A DNA stretch of 64,000 nucleotides from Prosapia bicincta (GCA_036971475.1 JBAIZL010000006.1:4849001-4913000); one strand, 5' to 3'; counted from the first letter of the stretch, positions 36,290 to 48,601 are shown. Program-made: numbers and translations. The notes: generated by a model not told the origin, from the letters alone.

Positions 36290-37926
36290 TTGTTTGGTCA
36301 GTGGCTATTAGACAATGCACTGATCTAGTTGAATGTACTGAAATGCATCTGCTTAAAACCATTTGGAAGTAGTAGTTTTTTTGCCAAGTGTAATCAATAA
36401 GTATATATTAAAAAAAAAGGCCTCAAGATGTACAGCCTAAGTAAAAATATGTATAGTATGAAAATAAATATTTTGGATTAATTTGAATTCTTGTTTATAG
36501 CAAGAATCAATTTTTACTCTGGAAACATCATGTTGTTTTTTTAGTTAGACAAATGAGAGTAATAATTGGAGAAAAAAGCAGACAGATAAATAATACTCTC
36601 TCATTAATAAATATTTTTAAACATAAAAATATGTTTATTCTATTCTATGAAGGCTCTATTCTTCACTGCACAAGTGTTTTTGTAATCCTTTTTTTCAAGT
36701 TTCTGCTTTGTCGCGGAATATGATTTTTCTGCTGTAATCTTTTGAAATGAACTGTTTTGTTCTTTGGGAGTGTTCTAATCACTTTCTTTTCTAGGTCTTG
36801 CTATATTTTTGTATTCCTTCTATCCTTATGGTTTTCAACGATTTAACATGCCTATTTTTTCTCAAAAGCTTCATTGTGTAAGTAATAGCTTCTGTTCTGT
36901 CCATATTTCTGTACCACACCATGTAACAACATTTACAATAAATAATTTACAGGTTAACTAAATATCATTACATTGATGTGAAATTAGTTTTGTAATTAGA
37001 CCTAAAATTTAATTCATTTTATTGTTGAAAGTGTAAAAAAATTAACTGCAAATGAAATATCAATTGTGCTAAGAATTTTTCTAGATTTTCAGTCATCATT
37101 AAAAATAATGTTATATGTTTATTATTGTTGATTTATTATTATTGATGCACTTGGCCCTTGGTAAGACCCACAACTCGCAGCATTAAACAATGCACTGCTC
37201 TAGTGTGAAACGTGTCTCCTGAAAAATATCAGTAAGTAGTGTTTTTTATGCCAAGTGTATCAATGAAAATAATTATTAAAAACATCTTAAGATGTACAAC
37301 TTAAAAGCTGGAAATGTTTAACTATTGAAGAGTTTTGTAATACATAAGAAATAAGGGTTGAAAGCATGTCCTTATAAATATAAATTTTAAAACACAGAGT
37401 TACAAATAATATTCAATAAAATTTCATGAAATAAATAATAAGAAGCTAAGAGAATGTGTTTTTCTTTTTACTTAAGAGGCCCGGGAGCGATGTGATGTCC
37501 CATGTTAATGTTAGGAACATTTTCTCAGCTCTGGAGAAACTTACAGCTCTGAAATTGCATCCAGTGCTTTATAAGTTCATTGTATAACACTTTATGAATT
37601 TATATTTTATTAATATGGTCTGATTAATTTTTAAAAAAATTCAAGATGCATTAAAAACTGTCTAAAATTTTATATTTATTTATATGCTAAATAAATTACT
37701 ACACGAAAATTTGTTATTATTAGGCCCTACACCATGGAAAGTTGCGTATGCAGTGGGTTAAGACCTATTGAGAATTTGATAATATAACCTTAAACAGTTT
37801 AGTAGAAAATCTCCCTTAAGTAGGGAAAAATTTAATCTTTGATAAAATCTGAAAAACTAAGAATATGCTCAGTATATTCCAGTTTCAAAGTCTGAACGAT
37901 TATTGTAATCGTCTTCAAGGTTTTTT
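36290..37926. repeat. 1.64-kb tandem duplication, copy 2
   Basis: Second copy of the unit. Junctions lie in poly-T, consistent with slippage or unequal exchange between T-runs. Near identity implies a recent event compared with the decayed elements around it. Confidence 0.95.
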
Positions 37927-38751
37927 TTAAAGTCTTCTGTCACTCCTGAAAATGATTTCTCAGAATTTTTTAATCGTTTATTGTCCAGTTCCTTCATTTC
38001 AGGAACCACATAATATCCATGTTTTCTATGTAATATCCATGCATACCCATGTTTGTAAATACTTCACAATTTATTACCACATGTTCCTTGTTAAAACTGG
38101 ATACAGCGCCATATACTCCTGGCTCCAAAGTTTTTTGTCCAACAAAAATATTTTTTTGAAACTGTGGACCTTACAACATTGTTCACGAACTCAATTATGC
38201 AATTCTGTGTTTTTATTGTAGATATTTTCAAAATAAATTTGGAGCAGCTAGATCTCTGAATATTGGTTTTGCTATTGCTACAACTGCTGAAGCAATGTTA
38301 TTTCTGAGATTATAGACATTCTTACAATGAGAATAAAGCAGAATATTGAAAGTAGTACAATCATTTAAAAAAATCCCCAACTACTTTGGTAAGAAATGTA
38401 TGATTTTACAAGCGCGGAAGCTAAAGATATTGATAATTAAAATCGATGATATTTTTCTTTCTTTTTTTCACAAATTCCTTCACTTTACACTTGTTCTACT
38501 TATCTTGAGAATTTATTATAACACCGGTTTATTTGAATATATAAGCATAATTTATCATTTTAAAGAGAAAATGTTGAACTATTGATTTCTGAAACATAAA
38601 ATTATTCTTTTTTTCAAAATCTGATGTTCCTGCGTCCCTTTAAGACTAAAAACTCAAAACTAAGTTGTCATCATGATTCATTAATACTTCATTGTTATAG
38701 TTTATTTAATGTACATGTTACATTATTACATCAGTTTGAATAATGTTTCAG
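37927..38751. other. Intron, no further gene recognised
   Basis: No coding homology seen. Plus-strand frames at 37952-38221 and 38346-38585 have no recognisable domain. Confidence 0.5.
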
Positions 38752-39004
38752 GATATGTCAAATGGCATGAATATCTGTAATGGCAAATGTAACAAAAACT
38801 GTAATAGAGATTGGTGTGATCACAATAAGAAAGAAGACAATTTTGGATTTGAATTTGGTGAAACCTCTTCTTTATCAGCTTCCCTCAACTTGAAATTTAC
38901 AGATGGCAGTGTATGGTACAAAGTTGAGACTGTTGAGGAAATTTTTAAAATATATTAAATGATTAATCAATCATCTATATTAGTTAGTAGAAATACAGCA
39001 AAAG
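38752..39004 (+). pseudogene. Aldehyde oxidase/XDH-like gene, linker/FAD-domain exon with in-frame stop
   Basis: AATGTTTCAG precedes it. It reads DMSNGMNICNGKCNKN, the Cys-rich linker, then LKFTDGSVWYKVETVEEIF, matching the WYKVxxLxxLF start of the FAD domain. A TAA at 38956-38958 follows KIY. The same frame then continues as INQSSILVSRNTAKG to a donor GTAAAA, and LV-x-x-NTAKG is the conserved LVAGNTAxG motif. So the stop lies inside homologous sequence. It ends phase 1 and joins the next exon as NTAKGVYK. Confidence 0.85.
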
Positions 39005-40010
39005 GTAAAAATGATGGTTTCTTATAAAGCATAGATGTTTTACTATATTTGCTCATGTATGTGCTTTTATAAAAGCCAATGTTAAATCTTAGTAAGTCTA
39101 AAACTTTTTGCTTCAGTAAAGCAAATATTTATAGTCAATGAAACATTTATCTTCATTGTCACTTATTATTAATTTTGATACACAACCTCCTGATCAAGTT
39201 AGGTTTGTAGTCTTTTCGTTGTACATCTTGAGATATTAAAAAAAAAATTTCTATGGAAATCATTTGGCAAAAAACACTATTTACTGACATTTTTCAGCAC
39301 AGACTGTGAAAGTGAAACACTGTCTTACAATTTGGAGAAAATAAATATCATTACAAAAATTTTTTATAATTTTAAATAAAAAGTATGTCAAAACTACATT
39401 ATGTTGAAATATGTAGAACTCAAAGTATAATCGGCCTGAGTAAAGGTCAAAGATAAGCAAAACTTAAAGCCTAAAAACTCAACATAGAAAAAATGTTTTT
39501 GCTACTTAAATTATAAAATTCTTTATATAATTAAATAAAATAAAAATAAATACAAGAATTTGGTAAAAATAAATATAAAAATTGTTATAAATGTCAAATT
39601 ATAATCACAAACAAATTAATAATGAAATAAAAATAATAATAAAATAAAAGAGGTACACTAAACCATGTAATATAAGCCTTAGAAAAATTAAATAATGTAA
39701 TAGATAAATAAATAATAACAGATAAACAAACTACTGATGTTAAAAATAAGAAAATCAGAAAAATTGGATTTAAAGAAATAAAAAATATAACACAAAAACA
39801 AATTACTACAGAAATCTCATTGACATTGTAAGTTAAAGCGTAAGATGGAAAAATTATAATCTAACAATTTCCTTTTACTATATTTTCACAAGCTTTTTAG
39901 AGTATCCCTTAATTCTGCACCTAATTTGGTTCCACTTATACATTGAGTTTTCCATTGAAATGATCTCGACTTCAACCACTCATAAGCGGTGCTGTTTTAG
40001 CTGAAAAATA
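39005..40010. other. Intron; family-3 terminal fragment
   Basis: A minus-strand family-3 PLE end lies at about 39205-39320 (TTGTACATCTTGAGATATTA ... CATTTTTCAGCACAGACTG). The rest, 39420-39900, is A-rich with no recognisable feature. Confidence 0.5.
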
Positions 40011-40540
40011 TAACCTACAGGAATCCGTTCTAAGCAGGAACAACTCTGCTGGTGTTTACAAACTAACTTGGAGTATGTGCCCCAGTTTTTACATTGGCCA
40101 GACAGGGGAGTAATTTTACACACGCTACCAAAAACACATAAAATCACTACGAAACAAAAACACCCAATCAAATTTCGCCAAACATCACATATCCACAAAT
40201 CATGACTACACAAACATAGCATCCAACCTACAAATTCTTCATAAGCAAAACAAAAATAACTAACAATCCACAACTGAACAATCCACATTCACTTTTCGAC
40301 ATCGTAACTCTTAATACTCACCAAAATAAATACACCCACATCCCCACTCTAATATCCCAACCCCACCCCAACCTACAAAAACCTTGAGATCAGTTACGGT
40401 CTGAGTTGACAATGAGACACGTCTCCCGAAAAGGCCATCCTCAATAATTATAAGTAAGTACTACTATAGGCAATTTGTAAAATATTATAAATGTTTTAGG
40501 GAAAACTGGTAGCTTATGTGAAGATGGAATCAACAAATAT
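40010..40540 (+). pseudogene. PLE family 1, 5'-truncated: GIY-YIG and 3' end
   Basis: MCPSFYIGQTGE near 40074-40110 followed by FYTRYQKHIKSLRNKN and NLQIL gives the endonuclease C-terminal half, with a stop straight after YIGQTGE. An AC-rich tail leads to the hammerhead-like terminus (40401-40444) and the common outer end near 40540. RT is missing. Confidence 0.85.
40401..40444 (+). ncRNA. Hammerhead-like motif, family 1
   Basis: Stem I CUGAG against CUCAA (four pairs), core UUGACAAU (40406-40413), a clean five-pair stem II GAGAC/GUCUC with loop AC, then CC, GAAA (40428-40431), AGGCCA, and UC at 40438-40439. Stem II is the best of the family-1 copies; stem III is weakened by an A-A mismatch. 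Confidence 0.5.
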
Positions 40541-41223
40541 AAAAATTTAATTATTTAGTCAACAGTTTTAAAAAGATTTCAGATCAAGAGATAAACAGTG
40601 TCCCATGCATAAGAGACATTCAGCCAATAAGAAAAATTTTAACAAATTAAATTTAATAAGTAGTAGTATGAAGGAACATAGAGGGGGAAAAGGTAAATAG
40701 GAGAAAGAGGCACTCAGATTTTAGGTATCAAGTTGAAATGCTCAAAAGTAAAATCATGCGTGAGTAGTGGTGTAACATCATGGCCGAGATGGCGATTTAC
40801 GATAGATTTCAATTTCGCATATATATTCCTCGATAATATATTCCTTCCTTCTATAGTAGTTTCAAGGTAGAATAAATGTAAATTTATCATCTTACACAGT
40901 TGTAAAATAAAGTTCATTTGAATAGTACAAACATTTTGCCAACAGAAGACTGGGTCTTTTGATCGTTTTCTATGGAAGAGTGAATTTAGGAGGCTGGACG
41001 CTCAGATATAAATCAGTTATGTGCAAGTACTGTACAATCATATAAATTAAACATATAAAATAAAGGAATGTTTTTAAAATTTTACTCAAGCGATGACTTC
41101 ACTTCCCCACTTTTAAAGGATTAAATTTATACAAGGAGGCATTAATTTATATATGTTTTCAATGAAAATTTAATAAAATATAAAAAAGTAAATAAATAAT
41201 TTTAGCAGTTTAATAAACATTAA
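40541..41223. other. Intron, no gene recognised
   Basis: AT-rich, ending in the TTAA target site of the piggyBac-like element. The 67-aa minus-strand frame at 40714-40917 was not recognised. Confidence 0.4.
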
Positions 41224-42208
41224 CCCTCATGCACGCGCGCCTTTTTATCTGACTTAAGTAGGCGCGTTGTTGTATTTTATACAACATCTCGGTTTTCTAC
41301 ATTTTCCTTAACTTTCAATCGAGTTATTAAAAGTTTGGTCTTACCAATAAAAAATTACTTGTGAGTTGACCCTAGCAATGTTTATCAGAGCAAAAAATAA
41401 TGCAATTGGCCATCTTCTTGTCCTCTGGGCACGCTATATGTAGCACAAAGCTGCTCATTACTATCAACTCCACCTTTCGTTCTGTTGTACTGCAATATAA
41501 TTTCTGGCTCATTTGTTTGTACGTCAACATCGTCTGAGTCGTGCATAGTCGAAATCAATATTACAGCTTTATTATTTTTTTTTGTCGTATATGAGACCAT
41601 GGTTCGATCATTCTGGAACCCAAAACAAGGAAGTACCTGGCTGATTGGTTTTATTAGGCAGAAATTCTGGTGGAATTTCCCGTTTGTTCTTACGTAGAGT
41701 GCCAATCACCTTCCAATTCACTTTCTGAGTTATGATCACTTTTTTCAGCTTCACCGTCGCTCAGATCATCGTCACTTTCAATAAAATCAGCATTATCAAT
41801 TTCTTCATCAGAAAGATCCTGTAAAATTTTTGGAATGTCTTTCAAATTCACTCCTAAAACCGTGAAAATTTATAAAAATGTTGAACAAAACTAATAATTA
41901 CATAATTCTTTAAAGAAATGTATATAAAAAAACTTACGTTCCATCGTGGAGAAAAAAAACTGCACCGAAAAAATAAAAACGTCAGAAGGCGCCTTGTATT
42001 TTGTACAACAGTGATGACTGACCAGAACTAATCGCATTCTGAGGCTATGTTGATAGAATAAAGACCTTGATGATAACTGATAAGAGTAGTGGGAGGACCA
42101 ATAGTAGAATAGAACGGTGATTTGAACAAATAGCTACCAACAGGTTTCAACAAGAATCAAAATATTAAAACTGTTGTACTTTTTACAACAGCGCGCATCC
42201 TTGAGGGG
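41224..42208 (-). mobile_element. piggyBac-like element, internally deleted
   Basis: TTAA at 41220-41223 and 42209-42212 is the target duplication. The ends CCCTCATGCACGCGCGCC and, inverted, CCCCTCAAGGATGCGCGCTG are similar GC-rich termini. On the minus strand, an acidic N-terminal piece (about 41860-41706: DLSDEEIDNADFIE, DDDLSDGEAEKSD) is followed in another frame by IILQYNRTKGGVDSNEQLCA (41705-41385), the NRxKGGVDxxD block of piggyBac transposase. The DDD core before that block is largely deleted. The family excises precisely at TTAA; this copy cannot make enzyme. Confidence 0.88.
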
Positions 42209-42670
42209 TTAAAGTCAAATAATTCCCAATCAGAGAGAGTAACTTATAAGTAAATTGTTGTTTTATACTGTTGAATTGGGCATTTTCAGGTAACCATCGT
42301 TTCAGATATAATATTAGAATTATTGAATTTCGTAATCCATTACGTTCGGTTAATCTTAATTAATCACTTAAAGTGATTAGATAATATTAGAAATTAATAT
42401 CATATAGATGGGGGCAAAAGAAATATAAAGGTTGGAATGAGTGGACCAGGGCAGGACACAGTCTTGTCCATGACTCAGAGTATTGAACAATGGCATTGAT
42501 GAAGTGCAAAACCTGTCTGCTGAAAAATATCATTAGAATTTTTTGCCAAGTGATACTAATAAAAACAAGTTAGGTTTACTTCGTTATGTACATTTGCAGG
42601 ACATAAAATAAAAACCTTATAACTCATGTTATACGAAAGGGCTTAAGAATTAATACTTTATGTATTTCAG
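42209..42670. other. Intron with family-4 and family-3 terminal remnants
   Basis: TACGTTCGGTTAATCTTAAT and AATCACTTAAAGTGATTA (about 42340-42385) are family-4 end debris. A family-3 plus-strand end occupies about 42465-42600 (TATTGAACAATGGCATTGAT ... CTGTCTGCTGAAAAATATCA), with GAAA altered to AAAA. Confidence 0.6.
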
Positions 42671-42898
42671 GAGTCTACAAAGCTTTTCCCCCTCCACAAG
42701 TTTATATAGATATCAAGTGTTGTTGCTCTTAAAGGCCATACTTTTGGTGTAAACAGCTTATGTGTAGGGGCAAATATCACTTTAACAGATACAATCAAGC
42801 TATTTAATGGTGTGGCTCATGAACGGCCTCAAACGATGAGCTATTTACAGGGTTTAGCTGATCATATCAAAAGAATCGCAAATACAGCAGTACGAAAT
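42671..42898 (+). pseudogene. Aldehyde oxidase/XDH-like gene, FAD-domain exon with frameshift
   Basis: Between TGTATTTCAG and GTAAGT. It first reads GVYKAFPPPQVYID, then the frame shifts by one extra base (or two lost) near 42710-42716. After that it reads VVALKGHTFG, LCVGANITLTDTIKLF and YLQGLADHIKRIANTAVRN to the donor. GANITLT matches the GGNTSLTE FAD contact block, and LADHIxxIANxxVRN is highly conserved. The exon length relative to its phases (one base too many) agrees with an insertion. Confidence 0.87.
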
Positions 42899-43175
42899 GT
42901 AAGTAAAATAGATGTCTACTTTGTAAACAAGAAATTTTAAATTCAGTTTAAAATGTTACAATGGTTCTTCCTAAACACGTGCTTTAAATCTTCACAGGTT
43001 TTGTAAATACATTTTGTTGTATGAGATGTGTCTTAAGAAATCTAACTTTATTACAAGATAATATTTTAGTTATGTTTATAATCTTTTTGTAGAGAGTGCA
43101 TCATACTAAATTTGATTTAAATGTTAAAATTTGATCTTGTAAAATTTATAATAACTGCCATGAATGATTCATATA
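42899..43175. other. Intron, no feature recognised
   Basis: AT-rich gap before the mariner-like element. Confidence 0.5.
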
Positions 43176-44572
43176 CAGGGTAATTAAAAAAATGCAAGTG
43201 TCAAATAAAAAAAATGAAGTGAATAAACACATTTTTTTCATCTTTGGGCAACAATAACTCTGTTATACCACCATAAAAATAGACCAAAATTTGTAACAAA
43301 ACTTATAGAAAATTTTATTCTGAACAAAACAGTGTAAATAAAGAACACAAAAACCAAATAGATATTTGACTAAATGCATTTTTATTCATAACAGCATAAC
43401 ACGCCTTTTAAATTTGACTGACAATAACTTTGTTAATTATCCATTGAACAAATTAAATTCCTATTAAGAAGCTGTGATGACATCAACAATTTATGAAATC
43501 AACATTTATGGGCAGAAGTAAACCCTCATGCAACAATTGAATGTAACTTTCTACAGTGTTTTAGCATTAACATATGGTGTGGTATTATCCCTGATCAGCT
43601 GATTGGACTCTTTATTTTTCAAGAGCGCTTAACAGGTCAGACATACTTACAGTTTCTGCAAGAAGAAATACCGACATTGCTTGAAGATGTTCCTCTTGCA
43701 ACGCAACAGCATTTGTACTTCCAATATGATGGTGCATCGCCACAATTTTCAAATATTATTTTCATCTACTTAAATCAACAGTTTCCAAATAAATGTATTT
43801 GTCATGGAGGTCCTATACAGTGCCCACCCAGGTCACCAGATCATAAACAGTTGAATTTTTGGATATGGGGATGGATGAAGGAGAAAGTTTACGAGGTCAA
43901 AGTTAATTCCCGTGAGGTGCTACTTAGACATATTAATGAAGCTTTTACGCAGTTGAAAGAAAACCCTGTTGAACTACAAAAAACAACAAGAGCCATCCTT
44001 AAACAAGCAGAAAAACGCATTGAAGTCGGAAGAGAAACTTTTGAAAATTTAGTGTAATTTGGTTGAATAGGTTTAGATTAATGTTTTCCAGTTAGTTTAC
44101 TTTGTACTGTTATGAATAAAAATTCATTTAACCAAACATCTACTTGGTTTCTGTGTTCTTTATTTACACCGTTTTGTTCAGAATAAAATTTTCCAAAAGT
44201 TTTATTAATAATTTGTTTCTTGGTGATATAACAAAGTTGGTGTGGCCTAAAGATGGAAAAATGTGTTTTTTCACTCTATTTTTTGCATTTGACACTAGTT
44301 TTCTCAAAAGCTACCTAACAGCTGAAAACTAGCTAAATAGTTAGTTGGGTAAAACCCATAAAAAAACATTTGAATTGACCCCTTAATCTACCTTACCAGA
44401 ATTTCAAGAAGATCTCGTTTTACATGGTGAGCTGAAATACGGGTGAAATCTTTCCCTAGCAGTGACTCGCTAACAAAGCATTTCCGGACCCAAGTTTATA
44501 TAAAATTTTGTCATTATTTTTACATGTTGAATGAGCTTCCAAAGTTTCTGTATATCTTCATGAATCACCCTG
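43176..44572 (+). mobile_element. Mariner-like (DD41D) element, inactive
   Basis: The ends CAGGGTAATT and, inverted, CAGGGTGATT are flanked by TA. The readable transposase part runs from about 43500 (SINIWCGIIPDQLIG, LTGQTYLQFLQEEIP) through 44057. The second catalytic Asp is in FQYDGASPQFS. The third position, in CPPRSPDHKQLNFW, is Asn where family members have Asp, with 41 residues between, the spacing of the DD41D group. The N-terminal half and the first Asp are not recognisable. Dead by missing region and by D-to-N. Confidence 0.85.
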
Positions 44573-45570
44573 TATAATAATAAAAACTTATTTTTCTTAA
44601 ACTCTGTTATCTCCTCTTTTCTCTCTCCCCTACTTCTTCCTACCCCACCCTACATGCTCTTCCTCCCTGTACCTCTCCTACCCCTTCCCCCCTCTGTCTC
44701 TGACTTACTCTCTCCTAATCATTTATTCATTTCTAATTTTCTAACCAAGGTAGATCTTTCACTGGTTTACCCAAATACTTCTTGACTTCTGCTCTAACCT
44801 ATCACCCTTTTATCTAAAACCTTAGCATGCATCATTTGAAACAGACTATCTATCACTAGAACGGAATTAGGGTGTAAGAATAAATTTTATGTTACTTTGA
44901 AGCTCTTTTTAAATTTATGTTTTTACATCTATGTAAGGATGAAAAGAAATAAAACAAATTTTTTTTCTGTAGGTTAGACATTTTTTAGTCTAAAAAGTTG
45001 CAAAATTTTTTATGGTTATGATAAATTTGTATGCATTTTTCTGGGTGTAATTTAGGGGTACATACACAAGTTTTATAATTGTAAGAATATCCAAATTCAA
45101 TAGTAATACAACACAAAAATGCAAAACAAAACATCACACTCAGGCAATTGTGAGTATATAATGGGTTCAGAGAATTCGCATCAAATGAGTATAAATGAGT
45201 ATGGGCATAAAGGCTGCCCTTTGCTCAAGAATGTTATGAAGAAGAAGAATGGTATGTATAAGAAGTTATGGTAGTGTGGGATATAGATGTCACAACTTGT
45301 ATACACAAGACATTACTTTATATATGTTTGTCGGAGATCTGACTTATTGAAATATCCTGTAATATGTGTGGTAGAGAAAAATGGCGGCTAGTTTTATCAT
45401 GTTCATGAAATATTACTTACTTTTATGCAATAATGTTTAGTTTAACCTTCAGGAGAAAAAATTCCCTAATATGTTTTCTCTCCTCTTGAAAAATAATAAA
45501 TATTTATTGGTTAAAAAATTCTTTAAAAAAATAAGCTTTACAATCTGTTTTACTTGATATCAAGTTTTGA
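44573..45570. other. Intron, no gene recognised
   Basis: Includes a pyrimidine-rich stretch at about 44605-44710 (CT-rich, low complexity). No coding signal. Confidence 0.5.
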
Positions 45571-45572
45571 CA

Positions 45573-45612
45573 GTCTGAGTTGACAATGAGACACGTCTTC
45601 TGAATTGACTGT
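45573..45612 (+). mobile_element. PLE family-1 terminal fragment
   Basis: AGTCTGAGTTGACAATGAGA followed by CACGTCTTC preserves stem I, the core and stem II of the family-1 motif. GAAA is GAAT, and the 3' half is lost. Only debris of the outer end follows (about 45630-45670). Confidence 0.6.
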
Positions 45613-45957
45613 TCATATTAAACTAAAATGTAAGTGATGCTAGAGGCACATTGTTATAGGTTTCATATATTAATAAATGTCCAAGTCTTCAAAACTTTAT
45701 TGTTTTTCAGTTCAACATTTTGATTGTAATGTATATCAATCCTAAGTTCCTTAATATTTAGAATTTACATGATTTTTTCTTCGGGTAATTTTCGTAAGAA
45801 CAAATTACTTTTATGAATAAAAACTTACCACTTTTTTTAAATTTATGGTCACTTTTATGAATGATCATCAATTAAATATCAGTTCTATTACATTTAGCTT
45901 TTAACCTGATTTAAAAATTACTCATCCTCCTACACTGCTTCTAATACTTCAAAAGTA

Positions 45958-46529
45958 CAGTAAAACCCCTCATATCTGAATCAAAGTGGCGAGAGCCTGA
46001 TCCGGATAACTAAAAATCCAATTATGGGAAGGATTATGTAATGATGTGTGTTTTTACTTTATTACAACTATTCAAATTGGAAGTAGAAGTATAATAGTTT
46101 TAAATTAAATAAGTTACACTTATTGAAGATAGTAATTATATTTTAATAGCAATATAAAACATGTACAATTTATTTACATGCCTTTATGTACAATTACTTA
46201 ATACTCTATTTTACATACATGTGTACATTAGTTATTCATTTTGGTAAAAAAAAGATGCGATGAGGTTTTTTTATTTCAATAAACACATTTCTTTGATGAA
46301 ATATCCCTGCACCTTCAAAAAAGTAGACGATCGGCTGCTGTTGATTCGTATTGTTTTTTGACATACTCGATCAGCTGATCAAATGCCTGGAAAGCTTCTC
46401 CATGCTTTGTTTTCTTTCCTCTTCTGCAGGTGCTGGAAGTGTGCTCATTAAGTCTATAATATAATTATTTGCAGAATAAAGATGCTCACTTTATTTTCAT
46501 ATTACCTTAGGATATAGGAGGTTTTACTA
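45958..46529 (-). mobile_element. Tigger/pogo remnant
   Basis: Left end CAGTAAAACCCCTCATATCT and inverted right end TAGTAAAACCTCCTATATCC are Tigger-type terminal repeats. On the minus strand near 46440-46320 the peptide HGEAFQAFDQLIEYVKKQ resembles the C-terminal EAFQALExxLxWxEKQ helix of Tigger/Jerky transposases. The DDE core is deleted. It lies in an oxidase intron. Confidence 0.78.
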
Positions 46530-47470
46530 TATTCATAAAGTACTTTCACAATTTAACTTCAGCAAACAGTAGCTCAGTCATAATAAAAATACTTAGTTTA
46601 AAATAATTTCTCAGTGTAATGAAAATGTTATACCATGAAACAGAGCATAAGGAATAGATATATGTCCTTCAGTGTATTCGCACGATACTACGATTTTTCA
46701 TGTGTGCCGGTTAGGATTGTATGCAATTTTCCATTATTACAATCTTTTCCTCATCCATCATGGGTAACAAGTAGTCAAATTGAGTGATTATGTAAAACCA
46801 CAATAACAATAAAATAAATAGTTACAAAAAACTAGTTTTATATAGTGTATATGTTATATGTGTACTTGTCAACTTGCTATATTATTGGAATTCTAGTAGC
46901 TACAAATATTTGAATCGGTGACATTATACATCTTGCTTTTAAACTTTATAAAAAGCAATTTACTTTTGATATACAATTTTAGTTTATTTGTTGAAATTAA
47001 CAAATTGTTTATTATTGTTATGAGAAAAGTAACATCATTTATTTATTCCCTAAGGAATTTCTAAATTTCAATAATTATTCCAACTTAACTAATAAGTTAG
47101 CAATTTGGCAAAAGTTTTACAATCAAAACATCTTTGTTCTTTGTTTTGTAACCAGTCACCTGTTTCTAAACTAAAAAAAATGTTTGTGTACAATTCCTAC
47201 TTTTGACAAATACTCATCCAAAATATAATGGATGGTTTAGTTATAAAATGAATATAAGGACATGCTACTGATGATGTAATGTTACATGGGAAATTCAGTA
47301 TAAAGTTTGTTGCTGATGTTAATTTGTTTCATATATTTTTCTATTGATGGTATTTGCTAATCTATTATATTTGATGTATCGCCTAATACTGAAGTAAATA
47401 AAAAATATGGTTTAAAAAAAACAAATACATTTTTAGTTTAAGCTATTCATTATCTTTAAAAGTAAATTAC
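46530..47470. other. Intron, no feature recognised
   Basis: AT-rich; nothing identified. Confidence 0.5.
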
Positions 47471-48340
47471 AATGCCACAGAAAGCAACACAGCTGGTATA
47501 CAACTACATGACAGAAGCTCTAGACATTGATGAAGCTGTAATTAGAGGAAATGGCAGTCTTGTCATTGGAGACAACTCTGCTGTTTGCTAACTTATTTGT
47601 ATACGCTACTTCCTGAGATGTTGAATTAATGAAAATGGTGCACTATAGGATGCAGAGGTAACAGCCATTTACTATGTTATGTTTTATCTTCCACTATACT
47701 ACAAGTCAAAAAAATTGGCATTGATTACCTCAAATTTGTTCAAAGAATGGTTCAACAACAAATTTGTTCCTAAAGGAAGACACATTTAAAAAACAAAAAT
47801 TTTGCAATGAAAGCAGTTCTTGATAATACTCCAACTCAATTCTACTTGAGTGACAGTTATCAGCTTTATTCAGCTTATGGACCAAGGAGTGATAAGAGTG
47901 TTTCAAGAGACAGCACCAAACACAAGTTTTCTACTGAAATTTTACTTAGGTTCGAGATTGAAAACTTGTCTCTTTTGAAGAAAGTGAAAAAGATAAACAT
48001 TATCAATGTAATTTTCACATTAGTTAATGCGTGTGAGGAAGTTCCCTCTTCTACCATTGAGAAACTGTAAACACAAATCTGCCCTGAATTAAAAAGTTTG
48101 GTCAAAGGTAACAATAACTTGGAGATTGAAGGTATAAAAAATAAAGCAATTTTACATGATCTGCATCATTAGGTCAGTGCCAAATTCTGTTTGAGATCGT
48201 AAGGAAGTTGATGATAAAAGAATCATAAACAATTTTTACAGATTAACAAATTATCGGTATTACCTTTAAAGATTACTGCAAATGAGATGACAATAGCAAA
48301 AATGTAAGACATAAGTCACAACAAAGCAAGAGGAGCAGTA
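47471..48340 (+). pseudogene. Probable Tigger/Jerky-type transposase remnant
   Basis: The start reads MPQKATQLVYNYMTEALDID. In the middle, LFKEWFNNKFVPKGR and then, in another frame, FAMKAVLDNTPTQFYLSD resemble the WFxxxFVPxVRxF...KALLLLDNAPxH catalytic block of Jerky/Tigger proteins. LLRFEIENLSLLKKVKKINI follows in place of the usual helical tail. The lesions are frameshifts and a stop after NSAVC. The D in LDNTPTQ would be the second catalytic residue. Identity is moderate-to-low confidence. Confidence 0.45.
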
Positions 48341-48517
48341 ACTTTATTGTAATATGTAGAACAGTAACAAGATTTGACAGAAATGTATATGATGAATATA
48401 TGAAATGCAGAGATTTTTATTAAAAAAAATTTCTTTAATCTATACAACACAAAAGTATAACCAATTTGTTCAAAGAATTATAAAGTTCATTAAAGTAGAT
48501 ACATTAAATTTTAAAGT

Positions 48518-48601
48518 TTATTAATCACTTAAACAATAGTTTATGACTATCCGAAGTTTAAAGTTTGGATAGTCATAAACTATTGTTTAAGTGATTAATA
48601 A
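48518..48601. repeat. Perfect 35-bp hairpin (family-4 termini)
   Basis: 48518-48552 and 48567-48601 are exact inverted complements separated by 14 bp (GAAGTTTAAAGTTT). The sequence TTAATCACTTAAAC with TATGACTATCC matches the outer arms of the family-4 foldback at 27.5-27.9 kb, here lacking the ribozyme-bearing centre. Confidence 0.95.
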
